The notes under the pieces were generated by a model, which was given only the letters and a program-made list of their open reading frames with translations, was not told where the DNA came from and made no database searches. The position numbers and the translations under genes are program-made. DNA of 64,000 nucleotides from Bradyrhizobium sp. NDS-1. Lineage in GTDB: Bacteria > Pseudomonadota > Alphaproteobacteria > Rhizobiales > Xanthobacteraceae. Below, in pieces: positions 43,886-52,448 of the stretch. The stretch lies in the NCBI RefSeq assembly GCF_032918005.1, contig NZ_CP136628.1:6557501-6621500 (forward strand), in the 5' to 3' direction. How positions within the stretch are numbered: position 1 is the stretch's first letter; every line of letters begins with the position of its first letter.

Positions 43886-44807
43886 CGACGAACTCCCGTT
43901 TCTGATCGACGGGATCGGCCACCTGCATGGCGTAATAGCCATCGAGCTGGCCGATCTGACACCAGAACAGCACCTGATTGTTGCTTTCGAGCCGGGCGAG
44001 CGTGCGCGGCGTCGCTTCGAGCTCGAGCACCTGCCCAACCCTGAACTTCACGACGTCTTCCAGGGATATCATCTTCTCGTCGAGCACCGCGCTCAGCGTC
44101 ACCTCGGTGCGGTGAACCTCGCTCTCCATCTGCTCGCGCCAGCGCGGATCGGAGGCGCGACCGTCGCTGACGACGACATGAGCCAGCTTCTGCCGGAGTG
44201 GGTTGAGCGCCGAGTGCGGAATGATGAGGAACATCTGACCGCCGCGGTAGAGCGCCTGCACCATCATGTTGGCGCAGATCGACATGTTGCTGGCGCGCCC
44301 GATCGCCAGCGAGGCCATCGCGGTCTCGACCCGCTCCACGCGGAAGGTAACGTTCGACGTGCCGGCAAAGGCGTTCTGCAGCGCCTTGGCGAACCGCTCG
44401 AACAGCGCCTGGACCAGGCGGATCTCGATGTTCGAGAACGTTCGTTCGACATCGAGCGGCGGTTCCGCCCCGTCGGATCCGAACATCGCCTCGACCATCG
44501 TAAAGACGAAGTCGCGGTCCAGCACGATGATGACGCGCGAGTCCCACTGCTCGGCATAGAGCACCGCAGCGACCGCGTTGCCCTCGTAGTCCTTGATGAT
44601 GTCGCCGAGCGGATCGTTGGTGATGCCGTTGACCGAGAAATAGCAGGGCGTTCCAGCCATCGGCTGCAGGCTGTCGGTGCAGGATGCCGCCATGCGATCG
44701 AAGATCACATTGAGCATCGGCATGCGTTCGATCGATATGCCGGCGGCATCCAGCAGGTAGTTCGGGAGCTGCTTCTTCTGACCGACGCCGGCGTCTTCCA
44801 TCATCAT
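43866..44807 (-). CDS. fliM: Motor switch protein FliM
   Basis: The start is ATG 44807, overlapping the motA stop by ATGA, giving 313 residues. The middle CheC-like domain and the C-terminal SpoA domain (SLEDVVKFRVGQVLELEATP) are present. The usual N-terminal CheY-binding helix (LSQxEIDALL in most FliM) is not recognisable: only about 25 residues precede the middle domain. The lateral motor may therefore not respond to CheY in the standard way. Confidence 0.9.
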   Translation of the reverse strand: MMMEDAGVGQKKQLPNYLLDAAGISIERMPMLNVIFDRMAASCTDSLQPMAGTPCYFSVNGITNDPLGDIIKDYEGNAVAAVLYAEQWDSRVIIVLDRDFVFTMVEAMFGSDGAEPPLDVERTFSNIEIRLVQALFERFAKALQNAFAGTSNVTFRVERVETAMASLAIGRASNMSICANMMVQALYRGGQMFLIIPHSALNPLRQKLAHVVVSDGRASDPRWREQMESEVHRTEVTLSAVLDEKMISLEDVVKFRVGQVLELEATPRTLARLESNNQVLFWCQIGQLDGYYAMQVADPVDQKREFVDDILSR

Positions 44808-45700
44808 GCGCGGGCAGCCTTGGGTTCGGGCTCGGTGGCGACGGCCTTGGGACCTGCGATCGTCTCGTTCTCCACGACGTCGATCGACGGCCGCTCGCTG
44901 CTCGCGATCATCTTGCGGCCGTGCTCGACGGCGATCTGCGGCATGGCGCCGTTCATGAACGCCAGCAGCGTCTGCTTGACGATGATATAGGGCCGGCACT
45001 TCTTCTCGCGCGTCATTTTGATCTTGATCGCGAAGGGCGAAAGGACGCCGTAGGACAGGAAGATGCCGGCGAAGGTGCCGACCAGGGCCGCGCCGATGAA
45101 GCCGCCCAGCAGCTTGGGCGACTGGTCGAGCGCGCCCATCGCCTTGATGACGCCGAGCACGGCGGCGACGATGCCCAGCGCCGGCAACGCCTCGGATACC
45201 GTCACCAGCGCATGATAGGGCGCCAGCTTGCCCTTCACGATGGTGTGGATCTCCTCGTCCATCAACGCTTCGATCTCATGTGTGCGCGCGTTGCCCATGA
45301 TGATGAGGCGAACATAGTCGCAGATGAACTGGAGCAGCGAGGGATCCGCGAGCACGCTCGGGAACGCCTTGAAGATCTCGGATGACGAGGGATCGTCGAT
45401 ATGCGCCTCGACTTCGTTGCGGCCCTTGCCGCGAAGCTCGCGCATCAGGGCGTGAAGTGCCCCGAGCAGATCAAGGTAGTAGCGCTGGCCGGGCACCGCG
45501 CCGGTGACGGCCTGCATGCAGGCCACCCCGGTGTCCACGACCGTCTTCCACGGATTGGCCACGATGAAGGTGCCGACCGCGGTCCCCATGATGATCACGA
45601 ACTCCCAGGGCTGCATGAGCACGGCCAGATGCCCGCCCATGGCGGCAAATCCGCCGAGCAGCGCCGCCACCGTGATGAAAATCCCCACGAAACTGAGCAA
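44804..45700 (-). CDS. motA: Stator protein MotA
   Basis: The best start is TTG 45700, preceded by GGAG at a spacing of seven. It gives 298 residues beginning with the first MotA membrane helix (FVGIFITVAALLGGFAAMGGHL). ATG codons further upstream would add 40 residues without similarity to the family. Four membrane segments are seen, with the typical ALPALGIVAAVLGVIKAMGAL and the C-terminal LSPFAIKIK. It heads the motA-fliM-fliN-fliG-flhB operon and is divergent from the DUF1217 gene. Confidence 0.9.
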   Translation of the reverse strand: MLSFVGIFITVAALLGGFAAMGGHLAVLMQPWEFVIIMGTAVGTFIVANPWKTVVDTGVACMQAVTGAVPGQRYYLDLLGALHALMRELRGKGRNEVEAHIDDPSSSEIFKAFPSVLADPSLLQFICDYVRLIIMGNARTHEIEALMDEEIHTIVKGKLAPYHALVTVSEALPALGIVAAVLGVIKAMGALDQSPKLLGGFIGAALVGTFAGIFLSYGVLSPFAIKIKMTREKKCRPYIIVKQTLLAFMNGAMPQIAVEHGRKMIASSERPSIDVVENETIAGPKAVATEPEPKAARA

Positions 45701-45844
45701 CGCGCCACTCCATCGCCGATCCCACCGGGAATATCTAGTCGGCGAGCCTTGCGCGAAGCTGGCTTCCCGCATCGCCAGCCTCACGCAAGCAATTGGCGGC
45801 AGCTTGGGACGGCGTCGCAACAGCGGCCAGAGAGGGCGCGTGTC

Positions 45845-46630
45845 ATGCTATCCACCATCGCGGACTACACCAGGCTGACCAGGGACATGGGCAAGTCGCT
45901 GACGCAGGTCGCAAGACAGCCGGATGTCAGCCGCGAGACCGATTACTTCCTGAGCCATATCGGCAACGTGAAGACGATCGACGACTTCCTGAAGGACTAT
46001 CGCCTCTACTCCTACGCGATGAAGGCCTACGGCCTCAGCGACATGACCTATGCCAAAGCGTTCATGCGCAAGGTGCTGACCGAGGGCGTCGCGAACAAGA
46101 ACACCTTCGCCAACAAGCTGACCGACACGCGTTACCGGGAATTCGCCACCGCCTTCAATTTCGCCGCGCTCGGCAGCAATGCGACGAAGACCGCCCAGGC
46201 CACGACCGGGACGGCGACCCACTATGTCACGCAGACGATGGAGCAGAAGGCCGGCGACCAGAACGAGGGCCTGCGGCTGGCGCTCTATTTCACCCGCAAA
46301 GCATCCACGATCACGACCGCCTACCAGGTCCTCGCGGACAAGGCGCTGACGCAGGTGGTTCAGACCGCGCTCGGCCTGCCCTCGACGATCAGCGCGGCCG
46401 ACATCGACGCCCAGGCCAAGATGATCACCAACAGGGTCAAGCTCACCGATTTCCAGGACCCGGCCAAGGTCACCAAGTTCGTGCAGCGCTTTGCGGCGAT
46501 GTGGGATGCGACCCGGGCCCAGAGCGACGGCTCGACCAGTCCCGCGCTGGTCCTGATCGGCGGCGCATCCTCGGCCGGCATGGATATCGACATGCTCTCG
46601 AAACTTCAGTCCCTCCGGCTCGGAAAGTAG
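45845..46630 (+). CDS. DUF1217 flagellar-locus protein
   Basis: From ATG 45845 the product has 261 residues. It begins MLSTIADYTRLTRDMGKSL and contains the DUF1217 core (VSRETDYFLSHIGNVKTIDDFLKDYRLYSYAMKAYGL). DUF1217 genes are typical partners of flgF and fliI in rhizobia, and their role is not defined. No signal peptide is seen. It is the first gene of the plus-strand trio, 144 bases from the motA start. Confidence 0.88.
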   Translation: MLSTIADYTRLTRDMGKSLTQVARQPDVSRETDYFLSHIGNVKTIDDFLKDYRLYSYAMKAYGLSDMTYAKAFMRKVLTEGVANKNTFANKLTDTRYREFATAFNFAALGSNATKTAQATTGTATHYVTQTMEQKAGDQNEGLRLALYFTRKASTITTAYQVLADKALTQVVQTALGLPSTISAADIDAQAKMITNRVKLTDFQDPAKVTKFVQRFAAMWDATRAQSDGSTSPALVLIGGASSAGMDIDMLSKLQSLRLGK

Positions 46631-46633
46631 CTC

Positions 46634-47362
46634 ATGCAATCGGCCCTCTATGTGGGATTGTCGGCGCAGGTCGCGCTCGAAAGGCGTCTCCAGACGATCG
46701 CCAACAACGTCGCCAACGTCAACACGGCGGCGTTCCGCACCGACGTGGTGAAGTTCGAAACGGTGCTGTCCAAGGCTGGCCCGAACCCCGTTGCCTTCTC
46801 CTCGCCCGGCGACAACATCATCTCCCGCGAGATGGGCAACATCACCGAAAGCGGCAACCCGCTGGACGTCGCCGTGGTCGGACAGGGTTGGATAGCCTTC
46901 GCCGGTCCCAACGGCACGGTCTATACCCGGGACGGCCGGCTCCAGATCGCCTCCAACGGCGACCTTCAGACCGTGAGCGGCTTCCCCGTCGTCGATTCCG
47001 GCGGCGCGCAGATCACGCTGGACCCGAACGGCGGACCGATCTCGATCGCGCGCAACGGCGCGATCACCCAGGACAACAACGAGATCGGCACCATCGGCCT
47101 GTTCAACATTCCCACTGACGCCAATCTCGAGCGCTACGGCAATTCCGGCGTGACGCCGGACCGGCCCGCGACCGCCATCGCCGACTTCTCCCGCGACGGC
47201 TTCAAGCAAGGCTACGTCGAGGGCTCCGGCGCCAACCCGATGATGGAATTGACCAAGCTTATCGCGGCCTCGCGCGCCTTCGACGGCGCCAATTCGATGA
47301 TCGAGGGCACCGAGAGCTCGCTGCAGAATGCCATCCGGACGCTGGGCGAACCCGGCAAATAG
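46634..47362 (+). CDS. flgF: Proximal rod protein FlgF
   Basis: The 242-residue protein has the rod N-terminus (LQTIANNVANVNTAAFRTDVVKFE) and the C-terminal GYVEGSGANPMMELTKLIAASRAFDGANSMI. It follows the DUF1217 gene by three bases. Its partner FlgG is in the flgB operon. Confidence 0.94.
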   Translation: MQSALYVGLSAQVALERRLQTIANNVANVNTAAFRTDVVKFETVLSKAGPNPVAFSSPGDNIISREMGNITESGNPLDVAVVGQGWIAFAGPNGTVYTRDGRLQIASNGDLQTVSGFPVVDSGGAQITLDPNGGPISIARNGAITQDNNEIGTIGLFNIPTDANLERYGNSGVTPDRPATAIADFSRDGFKQGYVEGSGANPMMELTKLIAASRAFDGANSMIEGTESSLQNAIRTLGEPGK

Positions 47363-47404
47363 CCCGCGCCTCGCGCGAACTGACTTTGAGGTTGGACTGA
47401 TACC

Positions 47405-48730
47405 TTGAACGCTCTTCGGCAACTCGAGTGGGCGCTGCTGGAGCTTCAGCAGAACACTCCCCTGGCAAGCGTCAGCGGCGCGATCTCCGAGATCGCGCCG
47501 ACGCATTTCCGTGTCTCCGGCCTGTCGCGCTTCGTCAGGCTCGGCGAGCTCATCGGCGTCGATTCGGGCGGCAAGGCCCAGATCGGCGAAGTGGTGCGGA
47601 TCGACAGCGAGGGCATCGTTGCCAAGCCGTTCGACCGGCAATTTGCCGGCGGCCTCGGCTCGGTCGCCTACCGGATGCCGCCCTTGTCCTTTGCCCCCGA
47701 TCCGAGCTGGAAGGGCCGCGTCATCAACGCCCTCGGCGCACCGCTGGACGGGCTCGGCCCCCTCACCCCGGGACCCCGGGCGGTCTCGGCGGAGGCTGAG
47801 GCGCCGTCGGCCATGAAGCGCGCACGCGTGCACAAGCCGCTGCGCACCGGAGTGCGCGTCATCGATCTGTTCGCGCCGATCTGCGCCGGTCAGCGTGTCG
47901 GCATCTTTGCCGGCTCCGGCGTCGGCAAATCGACGCTGCTTGCGATGCTCGCCCGCAGCCAGGGTTTCGACACCGTCGTGCTGGCGCTGGTCGGCGAGCG
48001 GGGCCGCGAGGTGCGCGAGTTCATCGAGGACGTGCTGGGCAATGATCGTCAGCGCGCCGTAACCATCGTGTCGACGGGTGACGAAAGCCCGATGATGCGG
48101 CGGCTGGCGCCGAAGACGGCCATGGCGGTCGCCGAATATTTCCGCGACCGCGGCGAATCGGTCCTGCTGATGGTCGATTCGATCACCCGTTTCGCCCACG
48201 CCGCCCGCGAGGTCGCGCTGGCCGCCGGCGAGCCCGCGGTCGCGCGCGGTTACGCACCGACGGTTTTCACTGATCTGCCGCGCCTGTTGGAACGCGCCGG
48301 CCCCGGCGAGGAAGGTAGCGGCACGATCACCGGGATCTTCTCCGTGCTGGTCGATGGCGACGATCACAACGAGCCGATCGCCGACACCATCCGCAGCACG
48401 CTCGACGGGCACATCGTGCTCTCCAGGCACATCGCCGATCAGGCGCGCTATCCGGCCGTCGACGTTCTGGCCTCGGTGTCGCGCCTCGCCCATAACGTCT
48501 GGGACCCCGAGGAGCGCGAATTGGTGAGCAAGCTGCGCGCCATGATCGCCAAGTACGAAGATACGCGCGACCTTCGCCTGATGGGCGGATATCAGACGGG
48601 ACGTGATTCGGGCCTCGACCAGGCGGTCGACATGGTTCCGAGAATCTACGGCGCGATGCGGCAAGACACTTCGGCTCCTCCGAGCGCCGATCCGTTCCGC
48701 GAGCTCCGGGACATGCTCAGGGGCGACTAG
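47405..48730 (+). CDS. fliI: Flagellar export ATPase FliI
   Basis: The 441-residue protein starts at TTG 47405 and has the T3SS/F1-like ATPase core. Walker A is FAGSGVGKSTL (near 171-182), Walker B is VLLMVDSITR, and the RVIDLFAPICAGQRVGIF lead and the YPAVDVLASVSRLAHNVW segment are typical. It drives substrate unfolding at the export gate with FliH and FliJ. It is the last gene of the plus-strand trio. Confidence 0.96.
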   Translation: MNALRQLEWALLELQQNTPLASVSGAISEIAPTHFRVSGLSRFVRLGELIGVDSGGKAQIGEVVRIDSEGIVAKPFDRQFAGGLGSVAYRMPPLSFAPDPSWKGRVINALGAPLDGLGPLTPGPRAVSAEAEAPSAMKRARVHKPLRTGVRVIDLFAPICAGQRVGIFAGSGVGKSTLLAMLARSQGFDTVVLALVGERGREVREFIEDVLGNDRQRAVTIVSTGDESPMMRRLAPKTAMAVAEYFRDRGESVLLMVDSITRFAHAAREVALAAGEPAVARGYAPTVFTDLPRLLERAGPGEEGSGTITGIFSVLVDGDDHNEPIADTIRSTLDGHIVLSRHIADQARYPAVDVLASVSRLAHNVWDPEERELVSKLRAMIAKYEDTRDLRLMGGYQTGRDSGLDQAVDMVPRIYGAMRQDTSAPPSADPFRELRDMLRGD

Positions 48731-49491
48731 CAGGTCGAGAGGTCTGGCCGGCGCGCCACGCCCTCGCCCATCGCTCCTCGTTATCGACAGACGATTGCGC
48801 ATGCGCCCACGCTTCCAGCGCATGCACGCACATGGCTGCCTGTGATTTCCATCGTCCGCACGTTCCACCGTTCGGGTGAGAGGATGGGACGGTGGCGATG
48901 GAAGGGGGCGATTCGGGTCAAGATCTACAACAACCGCCGCGTGCATTTCCTGTGAGTTCCCCTTGTCGCTCCACGACGGATCGTACTAGTTGTGGATGAC
49001 CCGGCGATATACGCCGTCGTCATGCACAAGCTTCGATCAACTTGCATCAACGACAGACAATCACGCGCCGTGCAATCAAACCGTCGCATAGTTGCGTACA
49101 TGCTGCTCGTCGCGAAACGTATGGCGTTCACCGCGTTCACCATCATGTGTTCTGGTGAGCGAGATTGTCTTGAACGTTACATTCGGCTGCAACGACATCG
49201 ATCTGCGCGAGTGTCTTGACTTGATTTTGTTGAGAAGCTCAGTCATCGTTTTGGTTGATACAAGAAACGTCTGCTCGTGACTTGAACTTTAGGGGCCTCG
49301 GTTGAACTACTCCGATCCATCGTCTGCTCGCGGCGGCGACTCGGGCTCCCATGTGGCGACGACGCTAGAGCTGGACACGATTTGCTCATCGGACATCTTC
49401 AGCCGTCCGGTGTCTCTCGACGAATCCGTGAGCCATGGCGCATCGCGGCTTCGGAACGCCGCGGACGAAGTTCCGGGGACGAGGTAGATCC
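48731..49491. other. Intergenic region at the right end of the flagellar locus
   Basis: These 760 bases hold an imperfect long hairpin (48849-48901) and an AT-rich stretch at about 49020-49300. I see no convincing gene. A 61-codon TTG-start frame (49302-49487) ends just before the second MarR-type gene but has no recognisable domain. Confidence 0.45.
48849..48901 (+). terminator. Long imperfect hairpin after fliI
   Basis: CCATCG (48849-48854) pairs with CGATGG (48896-48901), and CCACCGT (48865-48871) with ACGGTGG (48889-48895), with a bulge on one side. It lies 118 bases after fliI and may terminate that operon; there is no T-run. Confidence 0.4.
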
Positions 49492-50127
49492 ATGCCGTTG
49501 GCACGAGAGGCCGTCGAGCTGCTGGTTCAGGCGGCGAGGGCCTGGTATTTCGAAGGCAATCAGCATGGATTGCGCGATCGGGAATGGATGGCGCTGCGTT
49601 TTCTCGGCCGCGCCAACAGGTTTTCGCGCACGCCGTCCGCGCTCGCCGGCTTCATCGGCGCGACCAGGGCGACTGCGTCGCAGATCGTGAAGACGCTGGA
49701 GAGCAGGTCGTTTCTGGTGCGGAAGCCGTCGCACGAGGACAAGCGTTCCGTCGTCCTGCACGTCACCGCCCAGGGCGAGAAATGCCTCAGTCAGCACGAC
49801 CCGATCAATCACGTGGTGAATGCGGTTACGGCGCTCGGGACCGACGAATGCGTCAGGCTGCGCGACTCGCTCCGCCAAGTCCTCAATCACCTCGATGCAG
49901 CGCATCAGCGGCTCGATGCCAGCATCTGCCGGGACTGCATGTTTCTCGCCGAGCGCGGCCCGGGCACCGGCAAGGGACGCGCAAGCGCCGAATTCATGTG
50001 CCGGCTGTATCGCGCTCCTGTCTCGCTCGAAGAAACGGAACTGCTGTGCACTAGTTTCGAGCGCACCCGTGACCGCCCGAAGATCGAAGGGCATCTCGAC
50101 CGCGCGCGAATGGCGAGCCAGGGCTGA
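49492..50127 (+). CDS. MarR-type winged-helix regulator with four-cysteine motif (paralogue 2)
   Basis: From ATG 49492 the product has 211 residues. The winged-helix part is nearly the same as in the protein at 11752-12330; for example GLRDREWMALRFL and ANRFSRTPSALA are shared exactly. Cysteines 146, 149, 170 and 186 match the four of the first copy, and Cys98 and Cys120 are extra. It has a C-terminal extension of about 18 residues. It borders the right end of the flagellar locus, 37 kb from its paralogue and in the same orientation. The ligand and targets are unknown. Confidence 0.78.
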   Translation: MPLAREAVELLVQAARAWYFEGNQHGLRDREWMALRFLGRANRFSRTPSALAGFIGATRATASQIVKTLESRSFLVRKPSHEDKRSVVLHVTAQGEKCLSQHDPINHVVNAVTALGTDECVRLRDSLRQVLNHLDAAHQRLDASICRDCMFLAERGPGTGKGRASAEFMCRLYRAPVSLEETELLCTSFERTRDRPKIEGHLDRARMASQG

Positions 50128-50522
50128 GACGCGGGCCGCGACGCCGCCGGCGAGATGCACATCTTTGTCACCGTCGTATGACCGCAGGCCCGGCCCCGCG
50201 TTTCGACCGGCTCGCGGACCGCCTTATTCGTCCGGCCAGGCGACCTATGCCGCAATTCCGAATTTCGCCAAGGAAGAATATTCTTGCGAGTTGACTGGTG
50301 GCACCACAACCACCTTGCGGAGCCCGAACGGCCCAGCCTGATCCGGGACGGTGCGAGCTGCCAAGTGCGGGCAACCAGGTGCGGGGCAACCTGGATCCCG
50401 GCAGCTCCTTGTATGCATTATCCCAGTTGCCATCCCCGCGCACTTCGCTTTACATGCCGGCAACTCGCCCGCGGATGACGGCCGGGGCTGAAAAATCGCA
50501 TACATTGTCAAAGGGACGGAGC
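50128..50522. other. Intergenic region with structured element before the ketopantoate-reductase-like gene
   Basis: Nearly 400 bases with no supported gene. The notable content is a nested inverted repeat (50355-50407) about 115 bases before the next start. A distant inverted pair GTATGC (50411-50416)/GCATAC (50498-50503) encloses the rest of the leader. Confidence 0.45.
50355..50407 (+). promoter_or_regulatory. Nested two-helix element, possible mRNA leader structure
   Basis: Outer arms GAGCTGCC (50355-50362) and GGCAGCTC (50400-50407) pair over 8 bp. Inner arms CCAGGT (50375-50380) and ACCTGG (50389-50394) pair over 6 bp, leaving asymmetric internal loops of 12 and 5 bases. It matches no riboswitch class I can recall and could also be a terminator of the MarR-type gene. 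Confidence 0.4.
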
Positions 50523-51587
50523 ATGGCGCGCAACATATTGATTCTCGGGGCTTCTTACGGCTCGCTGCTGGGCACGAAGCTCTTGATGGCGGGGCACAAC
50601 GTGACCCTGGTCTGCCGCGCCAAGACCGCGGAGCTGATCAACCGCGAAGGTACCGAGGTGCGCATCAAATTGCGTGACGAGGCGGTGCATCGGGCGATTT
50701 TTTCGCGCAACCTGCCCGGCAAGCTCGACGCCGTGACCCCCGCCAATGTCGATCTCTCCCGCTACGACCTGGTCGGCCTTGCGATGCAGGAGCCGCAATA
50801 TACCAACCACACAGTGCGCGTGCTCATGGTCAAGATCGCCGCAGCGAAGCTGCCGTGCCTGTCGATCATGAACATGCCGCCGCTGCCCTATCTGAAGCGG
50901 ATCCCGGCGCTCGCCGACATGGACCTCGAAGAGGCCTACACCAATGCACAGGTGTGGGAGCGGTTCGAGCCGGGCCTCGTGACGCTGTGCTCACCCGACC
51001 CGCAGGCCTTCCGTCCGCCGGAAGAAGCCGCGAACGTGCTGCATGTCGGCCTGCCCACCAATTTCAAGGCGTCGGTTTTCGCCGACGAGAAGCACAACAA
51101 GGTGCTGCGCGAGCTGGAGGCTGACATCGACGCGGTGACGCTCGACGGTCACGACGTGCCGGTGAAGCTGAAAGTGTTCGAGTCCCTGTTCGTGCCGCTG
51201 GCGAAATGGTCGATGCTGCTGACCGGCAACTACCGCTGCATCACGCCGAGCGAGCCGCAGTCGATCCGCGACGCCGTGCACGGCGACCTCCAGCGCTCGC
51301 AGACGATCTACGATCATGTCGATGCCATCGCGCGCCGCCTCGGCGCCGATCCGCAGGACCAGGTGCCGTTCGCGAAATACGCCAAGGCCGCCGAAAGCCT
51401 GCTCAAGCCGTCGTCGGCGGCGCGCGCGGTCGCGAGCGGCGCGCCCTTCATCGAGCGCGTCGATCTGCTGGTGAAGCTGATCTCGCATCAGCTCGGCGTG
51501 CCCAATCCCGAGATCGACCGCACGGTCGACACCGTGGACCAGAAGCTGAACGAGAAGATCGTGCAGGGCGGATCCGGCGCGCAATAA
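50523..51587 (+). CDS. Ketopantoate reductase-like (PanE/ApbA N-terminal fold) protein
   Basis: The 354-residue protein starts at ATG 50523 with GGGACGGAG upstream. The N-terminal Rossmann fold has a variant loop ILGASYGSLLGTKLL in place of the usual GAGAIG, then NVTLVCRAKTAELINREGTEV as in PanE. The C-terminal helical domain is present (LKVFESLFVPLAKWSMLLTGNYRC). It is longer than PanE (about 300), and the loop change makes panE identity doubtful. It is likely an NAD(P)-dependent 2-hydroxyacid-type dehydrogenase, substrate unknown. Confidence 0.75.
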   Translation: MARNILILGASYGSLLGTKLLMAGHNVTLVCRAKTAELINREGTEVRIKLRDEAVHRAIFSRNLPGKLDAVTPANVDLSRYDLVGLAMQEPQYTNHTVRVLMVKIAAAKLPCLSIMNMPPLPYLKRIPALADMDLEEAYTNAQVWERFEPGLVTLCSPDPQAFRPPEEAANVLHVGLPTNFKASVFADEKHNKVLRELEADIDAVTLDGHDVPVKLKVFESLFVPLAKWSMLLTGNYRCITPSEPQSIRDAVHGDLQRSQTIYDHVDAIARRLGADPQDQVPFAKYAKAAESLLKPSSAARAVASGAPFIERVDLLVKLISHQLGVPNPEIDRTVDTVDQKLNEKIVQGGSGAQ

Positions 51588-51605
51588 GCGCGCCGTTTCG
51601 ACGCT

Positions 51606-52190
51606 TCAAGCCGTCAGGAACGATTGAAGCCAGACGAGGCCGGTCACCGCCACAAGCGTGACCGCGCCGGCGCGCGGGACCAGGTCGGGATGCCCGAGGC
51701 GACGGGCGCCGCGGCCGAGCGTTGCGCCCAGAGTGATCCACGCAGCGCCAGCCGTGAGAATCTGAAGCGCGATCACGCCGAACCAGGGCAATAGCTCGAG
51801 CGGCCCGGCCTCGAGCGGCAGGAGCAGGAAAGCGAAGACGAGCGCTTTCGGGTTGAGCAGCGTGGCAAGCAGCACCTGGCCGAACGTCACCGGCGCGCCA
51901 TCGCGCAGCTCGCGCGTGTTGACCCGCCAGAGCATGAAGGCAAGGCACAGGATGTAAACGGTCACCGCGACGCGAAGTACGAGCGCCGCGATCGGGATGT
52001 CGCTGACGACGGAGCCGAGGGCCAGCCGCAGCAGGGCAATCGCCAACAGATAGCCGGCGAGCTCGGCGATGAGCAGACGAAGCGAGCGCGCAACGCCGAT
52101 CCCGGCGCCCGAGGTCGCGAGCAAGGTATTGGTCGGCCCGGGCACGGCCAGCAGGACGTAGGTCGCTCCGAAGAGGGTCAGGAAGCTCAT
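51606..52190 (-). CDS. LysE/RhtB family amino-acid exporter
   Basis: The 194-residue protein has about six membrane segments. The N-terminal YVLLAVPGPTNTLLATSGAGIGVARSL holds the PGP motif of LysE/RhtB exporters, and LLATLLNPKALVFAFLLLP supplies the second family motif (NPK). It likely exports an amino acid or related metabolite. It converges on the preceding gene, with 18 bases between stops. Confidence 0.88.
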   Translation of the reverse strand: MSFLTLFGATYVLLAVPGPTNTLLATSGAGIGVARSLRLLIAELAGYLLAIALLRLALGSVVSDIPIAALVLRVAVTVYILCLAFMLWRVNTRELRDGAPVTFGQVLLATLLNPKALVFAFLLLPLEAGPLELLPWFGVIALQILTAGAAWITLGATLGRGARRLGHPDLVPRAGAVTLVAVTGLVWLQSFLTA

Positions 52191-52448
52191 GCGGCTCGAT
52201 TAGCAGGCAGGGGCCCGGATGGATTTGATCTTCGTCATCGAATCCGGCCCAAAGAGCCGGAACCGGCGCATCCGGTCAGAACCCGGTTGCCATTTTGCGA
52301 AAACGTTGCATCCCCGCACATCTACGGCAATCCAATGCGCTTGAACGCCGCCGTGGGCAACGCTGCATGATCCGTCCCGTGCCGCTCGACGCGCCGCGGC
52401 AGGGTTGATAAGCCCCTGTCCGCAGATGACGGGGACTTGAGTCGGGAC

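Noticed and set aside
12345..48730. Missing fliO, fliD, fliS, fliA and flgM as signs of a degraded locus
   Set aside because: These are commonly absent from rhizobial flagellar loci. All other structural genes have full-length frames.
45848..48946. Open frame of 1032 codons on the minus strand
   Set aside because: It runs antisense through DUF1217, flgF and fliI, which have clear family motifs. The translation is low-complexity His/Arg/Asp-rich, as expected for antisense frames of GC-rich genes.
49302..49487. 61-codon TTG-start frame just before the second MarR-type gene
   Set aside because: It could be a leader peptide, but it has no ribosome site of quality and no recognisable feature, and the first MarR paralogue has no counterpart.
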